In this document: piece by piece, positions 28,047-37,113 of the stretch
Layout of the letters: the number at the start of each line of letters is the position of its first letter
How positions within the stretch are numbered: the stretch's first letter is position 1
Source: Brevundimonas sp.
GTDB lineage: Bacteria > Pseudomonadota > Alphaproteobacteria > Caulobacterales > Caulobacteraceae
Reading direction: 5' to 3'
DNA: 64,000 bases
NCBI RefSeq assembly: GCF_027484365.1
Contig: NZ_JAIXTC010000025.1
Span: forward strand, 54,253-118,252
Translations under genes and position numbers: made by a program
The notes under the pieces: model-generated
What the model was told of the DNA's origin: nothing
What the model saw: only the letters and a program-made list of their open reading frames with translations
The model's database searches: none

Positions 28047-28080
28047 CGCTGCGTCGTTCCGCATCTGGAACGGCGCAGCG
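28047..28080 (+). terminator. strong hairpin after ompW (no U-tract)
   Basis: A 14-bp stem, CGCTGCGTCGTTCC with GGAACGGCGCAGCG, has one T-G wobble and a 6-nt loop, 11 bp after the ompW stop. No T-run follows, so it is either an unusual terminator or a 3'-end stabilising structure. Confidence 0.5.
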
Positions 28081-28288
28081 GCTGCCGGGATCTCCCTGTC
28101 TGACGACCATCAGCCCGGACGGACAACCAGTGCGCGCGCTGGAGAGAAGACCTTCCCATGGTTGCATATAGACGTTATACAGACTGCTTGGAGCAGTGCG
28201 AAATTGTGACGCCGACGCACCGATCGCGGCACCGTCTCACACTGCTGGAGCGTGTGTCTACGCTTCCGCCGTTCAGGAAGGCCTGGTC

Positions 28289-28942
28289 ATGCGCCATGAA
28301 GAAGCCGAAACAATCGGCCGGCTGCTGGCGGAGCTTCCAGGGGAGATCGGCCCTGTCATAGAGCTGGGTTCGTCAACCGCCTCGTTCCGCACGGTTCAAC
28401 AACCTCACATCGACCGGTTCATCCATGCGCCCCTGCGGGTGCGTGACGTCGAGGTCGTTCACACGGACCTTAGGGACGGCGACGGCATAGACGTCAGCGG
28501 CGACATCTACACGGCGGATGTCCAGGACCGTCTGACGGCGCTGGGCGCGAGAACCGTTCTCTGCTGCAACATCTTCGAACACGTGTCCGACCGATCGCGT
28601 TTCGCATCGATCTGCGACCAAATCCTGCAGCCGGGCGGATTCATGATCGTCAGCGTCCCCTGCCGCTACCCGTATCACCTCGACCCTATCGACACGATGT
28701 ATCGGCCCGCGCCGCAAGAGCTGGTCGATCTGTTCCCGGGCTACAGGGTCCAGGTTGCGGAACGCGTGACCGGTGGCTCGTTCTGGACCGACCTCGACCG
28801 GAGGCCTGTCGGGGTCCTGAAGTCACTAGCCCGCGTCCTGCTGCTCCGGGGCGGCTGGAGAGAGAGCCTTTCGCGGCTTCACCGACTGACATTCCTCTTC
28901 AGACCCTATCAGGTGTCGGTCGCAGTTCTTCAAAAGCCATAG
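28289..28942 (+). CDS. SAM-dependent methyltransferase-like protein
   Basis: A 217-residue class I methyltransferase-like protein: VIELGSSTASFR corresponds to the SAM-binding motif I, CCNIFEHVSDRSRFA to the catalytic-core segment, and ILQPGGFMIVSVPCRYPYHLDPID to the post-core strand. The start at 28289 puts the SAM motif 20-30 residues in. It stands at the left edge of the polysaccharide locus, convergent with the next gene, and may modify a sugar. The acceptor is unknown. The 250 bp upstream hold the hairpin and no other supported gene. Confidence 0.72.
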   Translation: MRHEEAETIGRLLAELPGEIGPVIELGSSTASFRTVQQPHIDRFIHAPLRVRDVEVVHTDLRDGDGIDVSGDIYTADVQDRLTALGARTVLCCNIFEHVSDRSRFASICDQILQPGGFMIVSVPCRYPYHLDPIDTMYRPAPQELVDLFPGYRVQVAERVTGGSFWTDLDRRPVGVLKSLARVLLLRGGWRESLSRLHRLTFLFRPYQVSVAVLQKP

Positions 28943-28959
28943 GCCCGAAAGCCGATGGG

Positions 28960-29619
28960 CTACCCCGCGCAGCGCGCGTCCGCGACAACCTGAAGCCGCC
29001 CGGCCCGGATGGCCTTGAACCATCGGGCCTGCTCGGCGCCGACGAGCCGCCCCAGTCTACCCGGTCGCGCCCAGTGGGTGCACTTGGCCTGCTCGACCCT
29101 GAAGCCACTGACCGACAGAAGATTGCCCAGCGCCATGGGCGTCCAGGCGAACAGGTGCTGATCGGGGTCGCCGGCCGACCATTGGCGATGCTGGCGGTTC
29201 AGCAGCACATTTTCATAAGGCACAATGAGACGGAGCCGCCCTGAGGGACGCAAGACACGACGGAGGCCGAGCAGCACGGCCTGCGGGTTGGGGACATGCT
29301 CCAGCGCATGGAAGCTGATCGCCACATCGATGCTGGCGTCCTCGATCTCGTCCAGATGGGCGACAACCCGATCCAGAACCTTGCGCGCTTCCGCGCTGGA
29401 CACCTCGCTGACCTCGACGCCAATCCGCATCGCGGCCGGCAAGGACGACAGGATACCGCCTGTCGCGCAGCCGAAGTCCAGGACGACATCGGAGGCCGTG
29501 GTGACCCCTTCGAAATAGACCGCACGGACCTGCTGTTCCGCGGCTGACCGTCCGGCCGCCCTGCGCGAATGATAGTCGGCCCCGCCGGACCCGGTGTAGC
29601 GCTCTATTGCGACCGACAT
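28960..29619 (-). CDS. class I SAM-dependent methyltransferase
   Basis: A 219-residue methyltransferase starting MSVAIERYTG (29619). SAM motif I is VLDFGCATGGILSSLP, followed by SFHALEHVPNPQAVLLGLRRVLRPSGRLRL. The motif order is that of Methyltransf_11/23. It is last in the minus-strand block flippase - glycosyltransferase - methyltransferase and probably acts on a sugar or polysaccharide end. An upstream open extension lacks family sequence. Confidence 0.82.
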   Translation of the reverse strand: MSVAIERYTGSGGADYHSRRAAGRSAAEQQVRAVYFEGVTTASDVVLDFGCATGGILSSLPAAMRIGVEVSEVSSAEARKVLDRVVAHLDEIEDASIDVAISFHALEHVPNPQAVLLGLRRVLRPSGRLRLIVPYENVLLNRQHRQWSAGDPDQHLFAWTPMALGNLLSVSGFRVEQAKCTHWARPGRLGRLVGAEQARWFKAIRAGRLQVVADARCAG

Positions 29620-29692
29620 GATCCAGTCCCCAAAAATTGCGCCAGCATAGGCCATATCGGCCGCCCCGGCTGTGTTCAGAGACCCACGGTCT

Positions 29693-30850
29693 TCAACCGT
29701 TTTGCGTCGCACGCAGGCGCGCGGAAATGACGTCGATCGTCTGCCTGGCCACGTGGTCAATCCCGAATTGCCTCGCGATGTAGCCATGGGCCTTCGCCGC
29801 CATCGTCCCGCGCCCGGCTTCCGGAACCGCCAGGGCACGCAGCATCAACACGGACAGTTCTGCGGGATCCGCCGACGCAGCGACGAAGCCCCATTCGCCG
29901 TCGGAGACCAGATCCCGCACGCCGCTCGCTTCGGCAACGATGGGGATGAGCCCATAGGCCATGGCCTCGAGCAGCGAGTTGGACTGCCCCTCGGCCTGGG
30001 ACGCCGACAGGAAGAAGTCGCTTTGCGTCAGATAGGGCCGAACATCGTCCTGCCTGCCGGGCAGGTGAACGAACGCCGAGATGCCCAGACGCGAGGCGCG
30101 TTCCGCCACATTCGAAAGATCGGAGCCGTCGCCGACGATGGTGAGATCGGCGACGGCTCCCTGTGCAAGACACAGCGCCAGGGCCTCGACGAGCACCGGC
30201 ACGTTTTTGTCCGGCTCGATGCGGCCGGTATACAGAAACCTGTACCCCGACCTTGCCGCCCGGAACGCCTCGAACTGCTCCCGCGTCGGCGCCAGGACGC
30301 CGTTGGAGATCTCGATGATCTTTTCGACCGGCACGCCATAGCCCTTCAGATCGGCGACAATTTCCCGACTGTTGGCCACGAATCCGTCGGCGCGCGCGCG
30401 GATCAGACGCGCGACCACACGCCCGTAGCCGCCCGTCTTTGACTCCAGCGCCCTGAAATCACCGACCTTTCCGCCGCCTCCAAGCTTGATGAACAGGGGC
30501 TTGCCGAGGACCATCCTGGCCATCAGCCCGGGAAGGGTGTGAAGGCGGGCGTGGAACACATAGACGGCGTCGATGTCGTGGCGTCGCCGCAGCCAGGCCA
30601 ACACCCTGGCGGTCCATGCGAGGGTGGACCCCATGCGACGGCCCCCGAAATTGGGGTAGTCCCGCAGTTTCACGGTCAGGTTCGCGCCGAACTCCGTTTC
30701 GACTTCAGCGGACCCGGACAGCCTGCACGGCGCCACGATGGTCACCCGGACGCCCTGAGCCGCCATTGCGCCGGCCAGAAGCTCGGCCTGTCGCTCCGCT
30801 CCCCCGTAGTTTTCCCGAAGACTGCCAGGAACGATCAGCGCGATATGCAT
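29693..30850 (-). CDS. GT4-family glycosyltransferase
   Basis: A 385-residue GT-B retaining glycosyltransferase. The N-terminal domain begins MHIALIVPGSLRENYGGAERQAE. The C-terminal nucleotide-sugar domain has RFLYTGRIEPDKNV and the E-x7-E region SQAEGQSNSLLEAMAYG. It acts at the cytoplasmic face on a growing lipid-linked glycan. It lies between the flippase and the methyltransferase. The sugar cannot be predicted. Confidence 0.88.
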   Translation of the reverse strand: MHIALIVPGSLRENYGGAERQAELLAGAMAAQGVRVTIVAPCRLSGSAEVETEFGANLTVKLRDYPNFGGRRMGSTLAWTARVLAWLRRRHDIDAVYVFHARLHTLPGLMARMVLGKPLFIKLGGGGKVGDFRALESKTGGYGRVVARLIRARADGFVANSREIVADLKGYGVPVEKIIEISNGVLAPTREQFEAFRAARSGYRFLYTGRIEPDKNVPVLVEALALCLAQGAVADLTIVGDGSDLSNVAERASRLGISAFVHLPGRQDDVRPYLTQSDFFLSASQAEGQSNSLLEAMAYGLIPIVAEASGVRDLVSDGEWGFVAASADPAELSVLMLRALAVPEAGRGTMAAKAHGYIARQFGIDHVARQTIDVISARLRATQNG

Positions 30851-30890
30851 GGTCGGTCGCTCCCGGAAGGAAGGGGTTCGAGGGACATGT

Positions 30891-32351
30891 CTACGCGCCC
30901 GGACGGCGGAAAACGCCGACGACAGGGCGCGTCAGATGATCCCGGGCGGTGGACCATTCGGGACCGAGCCAGGTCCTCGGAACGAGCGCCATGAACAGGA
31001 GGACGGCCAACAGCCCGGCGCCGCCTCCGACGAAATGACTGATCCAGAACCAGGCTTCAGGGACCGCGCTCGCCGCCAGGCTGTCGGCGATCGCGAAAAC
31101 AGCAACCGGCAACATCGCCTTCGCATGAAGGCGAAGAAGATCGCCCACCGTAGCAATGACCAAGGAGGCCGCGTAGCCGAGGGAAATCAGGTAGTAGATC
31201 CACATCGCCGCTGACAGGAAGCCGGCGACGGGCAGCAGGCCGAACATGCCACCCACGAAGGCGGCACCCACCAGCAAGACGGCCTGGATGGCGGATCGCA
31301 CAGCCGTCCCGGCCGAGTTCCCCATCCCGAAGGCAACGCTTTCGGTCACCTTGTAGGCGCACCGGGGCAGCAGGCCCAACGCCAGCAGCTGCAGGATCAG
31401 AATCACCTCGACCCAGGCCGGTCCCAGCAGGAGCCGCACAATGGCGGACGCATGCAGAGCCGCGGCCACGGCGGCCAGCCCGAAGACCGGAAGCCCTGAT
31501 CGCAAGGCGCTCGCCATGACGGCTCCGGCACGACGGCTATCGCCCCTCAGAGTCGCAAAGGCGGGAAAAAGCACGCGTTGCAGCGGCGTCGAGACCAGGG
31601 CGTTGATGATCTCGACCAACCGCCAACCCCGGCTGAACAGGCCCAGGGAGACGATTCCCAGAGTACGTCCGACCACGATATTGGCCCCGTTGTTGGCGGC
31701 CCAGCTCAGCAGCTGGGACAAGGCATAGGGGCTGCTGTCGCGAACCAGGGCGACGGCCGCTCCGGGGAATACCCGCCGCCACGGCTTGATACGGGACTGG
31801 ACGAGGTTCAGCCCCGCTTCGATGGCTCCGGTAACGACACTGCCCCACACGAGGGACCAGACGCCGAAGCCCAGAAGGGCCAGCCCGATGGACAGGGCGA
31901 ACTGGCCGATCAGATAGGCGACGGTGTTGGAGCCGACCAGGCCGCGAAAGTCGCCGGAACGCTGCATGACCGCGCGCGGGATGGCGCCGATCCCCCGCGC
32001 CACGACCACCAGGCTGCCGAAGGCGATGGTGACCGCGATCCCACTCGTTGAGTAGAAGCGCTCGATAAGCGGGGCGAACAGGACAATCGCCGCGGCGAGA
32101 ACCACCGACAGCGCGAAGACCGACCAGAACGACGTTGCGACATCATCCTCGTCGATCCCCTGCGCGTGGATCAGGTTCAGGCCGAATGCGCCTTCGAACA
32201 TGGAATCGGCGAAGCCGATCACGGCAAGCGCGGCCGCCATCATGCCGAATTCCAGCGGGGTCAGGAGGCGGCTGAGAACCGCCGTCCCGATCAGCGACAG
32301 GGCCATGACCAACAGGCGGCCGAACACGAGCCAGCGCACGCCGGTCAGCAT
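30891..32351 (-). CDS. MOP-superfamily polysaccharide flippase (Wzx/PST type)
   Basis: A 486-residue protein with about 12-14 predicted membrane helices, beginning MLTGVRWLVFGRLLVMALSL. It resembles Wzx/O-antigen and exopolysaccharide flippases, with TAVLSRLLTPLEFGMMAAAL as the recognisable N-terminal signature. It moves undecaprenyl-linked repeat units across the inner membrane. The start at 32351 (ATG) is chosen because the open frame further up overlaps the adjacent glycosyltransferase and is not family-like. It is 40 bp from the downstream glycosyltransferase gene. Confidence 0.88.
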   Translation of the reverse strand: MLTGVRWLVFGRLLVMALSLIGTAVLSRLLTPLEFGMMAAALAVIGFADSMFEGAFGLNLIHAQGIDEDDVATSFWSVFALSVVLAAAIVLFAPLIERFYSTSGIAVTIAFGSLVVVARGIGAIPRAVMQRSGDFRGLVGSNTVAYLIGQFALSIGLALLGFGVWSLVWGSVVTGAIEAGLNLVQSRIKPWRRVFPGAAVALVRDSSPYALSQLLSWAANNGANIVVGRTLGIVSLGLFSRGWRLVEIINALVSTPLQRVLFPAFATLRGDSRRAGAVMASALRSGLPVFGLAAVAAALHASAIVRLLLGPAWVEVILILQLLALGLLPRCAYKVTESVAFGMGNSAGTAVRSAIQAVLLVGAAFVGGMFGLLPVAGFLSAAMWIYYLISLGYAASLVIATVGDLLRLHAKAMLPVAVFAIADSLAASAVPEAWFWISHFVGGGAGLLAVLLFMALVPRTWLGPEWSTARDHLTRPVVGVFRRPGA

Positions 32352-32401
32352 GTGACTGCCCTCGCCGGGTTCTTGCGTCTGCTCGCTGTCCTGAAAGCGG
32401 C

Positions 32402-33571
32402 TCACCCCGCTCTCATGCTCCGCAGGGCCAGATATCGTTCGCCCGCTGCGGCCCAGCTGTACCTTCCTTCCAGCTCGCCCTTCGCCTTCTCCGCGTGTGA
32501 GACCCAACAGGACATCGGGTGGCCGAAGAAGCTCTCGATCGCCCTGGCGATGGCTTCGGGCGTGTTTTCTTCGATCTCGACGCCTGCGATCCCTTCCCTG
32601 AACAGGTCCGCTATTCCGCCGGAGGCGGTGGCAATGATCGGGCGTCGCCCGGCGGCCGCCAGCAGGGCCACGGCGCTGTGAGACTCGAAATTTCGATAGG
32701 GCAGCAACAGCGCGTCGCACTCCGCGAAAAGCCCGGGGAGTCTGGCGTCGTCCACATAGCCGAGCTCAGCCCGGACGTGAGGTTTGGCTGAAACGCTTTC
32801 GGCGATGGCCGCGAAATAGTCTTCCTCGCCCTCCGAGGCCGACCCCGCGATCGTCAACTGGACATCCAGGCCTGTGTTCCGGGCCATCTCGACGCCCTCG
32901 ACAGCCTCGGCGACCATCTTGTTGGCGCGGATCGTTCCGAACAGGAGCAGCCGCCCTGAACCGCTCAGTGGCGGCGCGTCGAGGATCGGCATCCCCTCCG
33001 GAATGACGCTGATCGTCTTCAGCCGCAGCCGATAGCTGTCGGATAGAGCCCGGCGGGTGGACTCGCTGAGCACCACCAACTCCGAGGCGAGGCCGTACAG
33101 GACGTTGAGCATGAGCCGTTCAAGCGCACCGATCAGGGCGTTGCGACGGCGGTGAGGCGTCGGATCGTGCACGACCAGCACGACCCGCCCCCCACTCAAC
33201 CGAAGCAGGACGACAAGTGGCAGGGTGACGGGGAGGATTTCCGGCGCGGTGATGACAAAACGCCGGGTGTGCAAACGGGCCCTCAGGACCTGAAAGACGC
33301 CCGATCCCATCCGCCGGACCGTGGCGACGATCCTTGCCGCCAGCGAGCCTTGCCCTGCCAATCCCCGGGGTGTCCGCCTCTGAACCACATTGGGATGGCG
33401 GGCGATAAACCCGGCGGTCTCCGGTGGAGGCGCGACGAGGAAAGTCGTCACCCCCTGCAGGGCGATGGAGTCAGCGAGCTTCTGAGCGAAGGGGCCGGTG
33501 GCATATCGCCAGCTCCGCGTGAAAACACAGATCGTCCCGTGGACTGCGCGGTCCCTGCCCTCCCCCTCCAT
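32402..33571 (-). CDS. GT4-like glycosyltransferase
   Basis: A 389-residue GT-B protein from MEGEGRDRAVHG (33571). N-terminal nucleotide fold TICVFTRSWRYATGPFAQ, C-terminal domain with LLLFGTIRANKMV and ALLPYRNFESHSAVALLAAAGRRP, where the E-x7-E motif is partly degenerate. First gene of the minus-strand block that includes the flippase. It is divergent from the SGNH/MBOAT pair across about 240 bp, which is likely a shared promoter region. Substrate unknown. Confidence 0.8.
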   Translation of the reverse strand: MEGEGRDRAVHGTICVFTRSWRYATGPFAQKLADSIALQGVTTFLVAPPPETAGFIARHPNVVQRRTPRGLAGQGSLAARIVATVRRMGSGVFQVLRARLHTRRFVITAPEILPVTLPLVVLLRLSGGRVVLVVHDPTPHRRRNALIGALERLMLNVLYGLASELVVLSESTRRALSDSYRLRLKTISVIPEGMPILDAPPLSGSGRLLLFGTIRANKMVAEAVEGVEMARNTGLDVQLTIAGSASEGEEDYFAAIAESVSAKPHVRAELGYVDDARLPGLFAECDALLLPYRNFESHSAVALLAAAGRRPIIATASGGIADLFREGIAGVEIEENTPEAIARAIESFFGHPMSCWVSHAEKAKGELEGRYSWAAAGERYLALRSMRAG

Positions 33572-33808
33572 GCCGACGTCCACCCTGGATCCAACCACTC
33601 TGGAAAGCGCCTTTGCCCCCGGAACTTCCGCGTGAGGGTGCGATCTGATCAGGCAGCAAATGCTGCGGCGCCGCAACCCTGTTTTCCGGAAAATCCGGCC
33701 GCATGGGGCTTCGCATCGCGGGTTTCACAAAACTGCCACAGGTTGAACCTTGACTTGATCTTTGGGCGGTCGTTGCCATAGCTTGGCGGGGGTGGTCGGG
33801 TGAGGTCC

Positions 33809-34771
33809 ATGGGGGACAAGAAAATCGGATCGCGACGGCGGTGGCTGGTCCTTCTGATGGCCGCCTCCTTCTGCGTAGTTTTCCTGTTTCCTGTGCCACG
33901 ACAGAGGGTTGGCGAGGTCACCCTTGCCGCTCTCGGAGCCGGCGACGCCGAGCTGGCCGTTGTCGGCAATTCCGTCGTCACCCACGTTTCAAAGTGTGAC
34001 GTCGATCGGCGTGGCATACCCGCGATACTGCAGGACACGCTTGAATCTAAGGTTGTGGACTTGAGCTACGGCGGGGAGCCGCTGGCGGAGTCGATCAGCT
34101 ACGCTTCCATTGCACTGCAGCAAGCCGGGATCAGCACGGTCGTTCTCTATCTCGGTCAGGGGTCTCTGGCCAATCCTGACCCCAACGACGTGCAGACAAC
34201 CGCCTTCCTGCGACTGGTCGCCGGACCGCGTCGCGTGAACGACCTGTGGGCTCGATTCTCACGGGGAACAGGGATCTTGCCTGGCCCTGCAACAGCCCGA
34301 CTTCCGTTTCAATACAAGGGCATCGACTATCCCGCCTACGACCAGATCCAGATGACCTGGTTCGCCGATGAAAAGGCGAGGCAGGGCTGCCCCGAGACAC
34401 TGGGACAGGACCTGCGGTTCATCGAGGCCAATTTCTGGACCAATCTGGTGCGGCCGGAGCCCTTCTGGCCCTTGCTGGAAGACATCGGGGATCTCCAGCG
34501 GCAGGCCGCCGCGCGGGGCAAGCGGCTCGTCGTCATCTTCCTGCCGAACGACATGGCCGGCCTGCGTGAACTCGACGCCGGGCTGGCAGCGGAGGTCGAC
34601 GCCCGGCGTGCCGAGATTGTCCGGCGGGCCGCCGCACTCGGCGTGGTGATGACCGAGATCGGCCCGTTCGGCCCGGAGCAGTTTGCGGATCGATGGTGCG
34701 CCTGTGGGCACCTGTCGGAGTCCGGCCGGCTCGCCGTCACTGCGACAACCAGAGCCGTGTTGGTGAACTGA
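33809..34771 (+). CDS. membrane-anchored SGNH-like protein, MBOAT partner
   Basis: A 320-residue protein with a single N-terminal membrane anchor (about 12-30) and an exported domain. VVGNSVVTH (Ser55) looks like the SGNH block I. DRWCACGHLSESG near the end (Asp294, His301) may give the remaining catalytic residues, although the usual DxxH spacing is altered. Its stop abuts the MBOAT start with no gap. By analogy to AlgJ/AlgX or DltD it probably passes an acyl group onto a glycan in the periplasm. The fold assignment is inferred from context and short motifs. Confidence 0.65.
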   Translation: MGDKKIGSRRRWLVLLMAASFCVVFLFPVPRQRVGEVTLAALGAGDAELAVVGNSVVTHVSKCDVDRRGIPAILQDTLESKVVDLSYGGEPLAESISYASIALQQAGISTVVLYLGQGSLANPDPNDVQTTAFLRLVAGPRRVNDLWARFSRGTGILPGPATARLPFQYKGIDYPAYDQIQMTWFADEKARQGCPETLGQDLRFIEANFWTNLVRPEPFWPLLEDIGDLQRQAAARGKRLVVIFLPNDMAGLRELDAGLAAEVDARRAEIVRRAAALGVVMTEIGPFGPEQFADRWCACGHLSESGRLAVTATTRAVLVN

Positions 34772-36274
34772 GTGCTGTTCAACTCCTACGCCTTCATATT
34801 CGCCTTCCTGCCCCTGGCGGTGGCGGCCTATCTCCTGGCGATGAGGATGGCCGGGCCGTTTGCCGCGTCGGCCGTGGCCCTGGCGTTTTCGGTGGCCTTC
34901 TATCTGTTGGGCGAACACAGCCATCAATGGCTGATCTTCGTCTCGATCGCGTTCAACTTCCTGGTCGGCCACGCCATTCTGGGCGCGGGCCCCGGGACAC
35001 GAAGGCCCTGGCTGATCCTTGGACTGGTCGCCAATCTCGGGGTCCTGTTCGCCTTCAAATACTCCGGCTTCTTTGTCAGCCAGATCAATCTGCTGTCGGG
35101 CGTGCAGATTCCCGATCCCGGCCTGTCGCTGCCCATCGGGATCTCATTCTACACCTTCACCCAGATCGCCTTTCTCTGTGACTGCTACGCTCGCCACGCC
35201 GACAGGACAGATCCCGTCCGATACGGCCTGTTCGTCACCTATTTCCCGCACCTGATCGCCGGGCCGATCCTTCATCATCGTGAGATGGTCCCCCAGTTCA
35301 TGCGGGGGCGCGTCACCCATCTGCCGGTTCGCCTCTATGCGGGTGTCGGAATGTTCGCCGTCGGGCTGGCGAAGAAAACCCTTCTGGCCGATCCTTGCGG
35401 GCGGATAGCCTCCGAAATCTTCACTTCAGCGGAGTTAGGACCGGTGCAGTTCGTCTCTGCCTGGGTCGGAGCCCTCGCCTATACGGGTCAGATCTACTAC
35501 GACTTTTCCGGCTACTCGGACATGGCCATCGGCATCTCCTGCATGATGGGGATCCGACTGCCGTACAACTTCAACTCTCCCTACAAGAGCCGGAGCATCG
35601 TCGAGTTCTGGCGGCGCTGGCACATCACCCTGTCGCGCTTCCTGCGCGACTACCTCTACATCCCCCTCGGGGGATCGAGGAAAGGCAAGGCCCGCAGGTA
35701 TCTCAATCTGGCCGTCACCATGGTTCTGGGCGGGCTGTGGCACGGAGCGGGCTGGACCTTCCTGGTCTGGGGCGCGATCCACGGGGCCGCTCTTGCCCTC
35801 GCCCACAGCTGGCGCGATCTCCGGATGCCCCGGGTGCCGCCAGTCCTCAGCTACGCCCTGACGCTGTTTCTGGTCGTCATGGCCTGGGTGCCGTTCCGGG
35901 CGCCGACCATGGAGATCGCCACCACCCTGTGGGCGGGCATGCTGGGCGTGAGCGGCTTCTCCTTCCCGGCCCTCGGCCCGCTCTCGCCCGTCTATGAGGC
36001 CTTGCACATCGTTCCGGATCAGATCCGCTTCGACGTCCCGGACCTTCTGCTGATTGGAACGGCACTGGTGCTGGCGGCGCTCGCCCCCAACAGCCAGGAG
36101 CTGATGCGTCGCTTCAGGATGGGACTGCAGTCCCCCGGTTACGAGACCGTGGGCCGGGTGCCGGCGATCTCTGTTCGCCTGACCTGGCGTTGGGCGATCG
36201 CACTTGGTGTTCTTTTCGCGGTCGCGGCGCGCAGCATCGGCGGCTACAGCGAATTCATCTACTTCCAGTTCTAG
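34772..36274 (+). CDS. MBOAT-family polysaccharide O-acyltransferase
   Basis: A 500-residue AlgI-like membrane-bound O-acyltransferase. About ten membrane helices run from LFNSYAFIFAFLPLAVAAYLL onward. Diagnostic segments are YTGQIYYDFSGYSDMAIG, FWRRWHITLSRFLRDYLYIPLGG and GLWHGAGWTFLVWGAIHG, with the conserved His324 and His337. It transfers acyl (often acetyl) groups across the inner membrane to the periplasmic partner. Start GTG 34772 directly follows the upstream stop. It overlaps the convergent next gene by 4 bp. Confidence 0.93.
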   Translation: MLFNSYAFIFAFLPLAVAAYLLAMRMAGPFAASAVALAFSVAFYLLGEHSHQWLIFVSIAFNFLVGHAILGAGPGTRRPWLILGLVANLGVLFAFKYSGFFVSQINLLSGVQIPDPGLSLPIGISFYTFTQIAFLCDCYARHADRTDPVRYGLFVTYFPHLIAGPILHHREMVPQFMRGRVTHLPVRLYAGVGMFAVGLAKKTLLADPCGRIASEIFTSAELGPVQFVSAWVGALAYTGQIYYDFSGYSDMAIGISCMMGIRLPYNFNSPYKSRSIVEFWRRWHITLSRFLRDYLYIPLGGSRKGKARRYLNLAVTMVLGGLWHGAGWTFLVWGAIHGAALALAHSWRDLRMPRVPPVLSYALTLFLVVMAWVPFRAPTMEIATTLWAGMLGVSGFSFPALGPLSPVYEALHIVPDQIRFDVPDLLLIGTALVLAALAPNSQELMRRFRMGLQSPGYETVGRVPAISVRLTWRWAIALGVLFAVAARSIGGYSEFIYFQF

Positions 36275-37032
36275 CGCCGACCGGGACTGACCATGCCCAC
36301 AAACCGACGATGATCGCTCAGCACCCGCTTGCCGGGCAGGGCCAGATCGCGGAAATGGCCGTTGTCCAGGATGTCGTCGAACAGGACAGTCGCGTCCTCC
36401 GACAGCAGCGGTGACACGATCTCCAGTGCGTAGTCACGCCCCGCTCCGGTCTTGTCGCTGTCGTAGTGGAAGAGATCGATGCCGGTCACCTGGTCCACGA
36501 TCCTGGGCAGGTTGACCCGGTCGCCTTCGACGAAAAGGCGCCACCGGCCCCGAAGAGACTCGGGCACCAGAACCCCGATTTCCTCAACCTTCGCGCCCTG
36601 CCGGAAATAGGGCAGGTCACTCGACCAGAGTTCCCCGTGGCCGTTCGCCTCAAGGGCCGACAGGAAGGCCGTGCTGGACCAGCCGGCGGCGACGCCGGTT
36701 TCGACGATTACCGACGGGCGATGAAGCCGGACCATGAAGTAGAGCAGCGCATAGGCCCCGCCTCCCCCGAAACGCGTCTTCGCTGTGGCCAGTTCAGTGG
36801 TCGCACGAGCCACGAGATCCTCGCCGAACCTCGAAGCCTCGGCCCACAGCTCGGGCGAGACGCTTTCCGCCCATTCGGCATAGGGTTCGGCGATCGAGCG
36901 ACACCACTCCAGCACCTCGGCCCGGTCGCGCGCCTCGCTGGCCGAGCTCATCCTGGCCCTCAGCTTCTGGCCGATCACCCGCCATCCGTCGTTGCGGACC
37001 GCAAACTTCAGCGTGTTGAGCAGAGCCTTCAT
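36271..37032 (-). CDS. class I SAM methyltransferase-like protein
   Basis: A 253-residue protein starting MKALLNTLKF (37032). Its core resembles the Methyltransf_24 / cephalosporin-hydroxylase-like group: VIVETGVAAGWSSTAFLSALE (SAM motif I), GIDLFHYDSDKTGAG and ATVLFDDILDNGHFRDL. It probably methylates a sugar of the surface glycan. It is the last gene of the block transcribed from about 39.6 kb. The acceptor is unknown. Confidence 0.78.
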   Translation of the reverse strand: MKALLNTLKFAVRNDGWRVIGQKLRARMSSASEARDRAEVLEWCRSIAEPYAEWAESVSPELWAEASRFGEDLVARATTELATAKTRFGGGGAYALLYFMVRLHRPSVIVETGVAAGWSSTAFLSALEANGHGELWSSDLPYFRQGAKVEEIGVLVPESLRGRWRLFVEGDRVNLPRIVDQVTGIDLFHYDSDKTGAGRDYALEIVSPLLSEDATVLFDDILDNGHFRDLALPGKRVLSDHRRFVGMVSPGRR

Positions 37033-37113
37033 TGGAACCCCCATGCGCATGGTCGGCAGCACTGGGCGTCGGTCACAGTCATCGGCGTTTCCTCAGCAGA
37101 TCCCGGTCGAGAG

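Noticed and set aside
28158..28361. A 67-codon plus-strand frame between ompW and the methyltransferase.
   Set aside because: It overlaps the methyltransferase start and is not recognisable; the codon pattern is not persuasive.
28960..33571. The minus-strand glycan block as a recent foreign island.
   Set aside because: GC content appears close to the rest of the window except for short intergenic patches, and no mobile genes flank it. Acquisition remains possible but is not supported by sequence alone.
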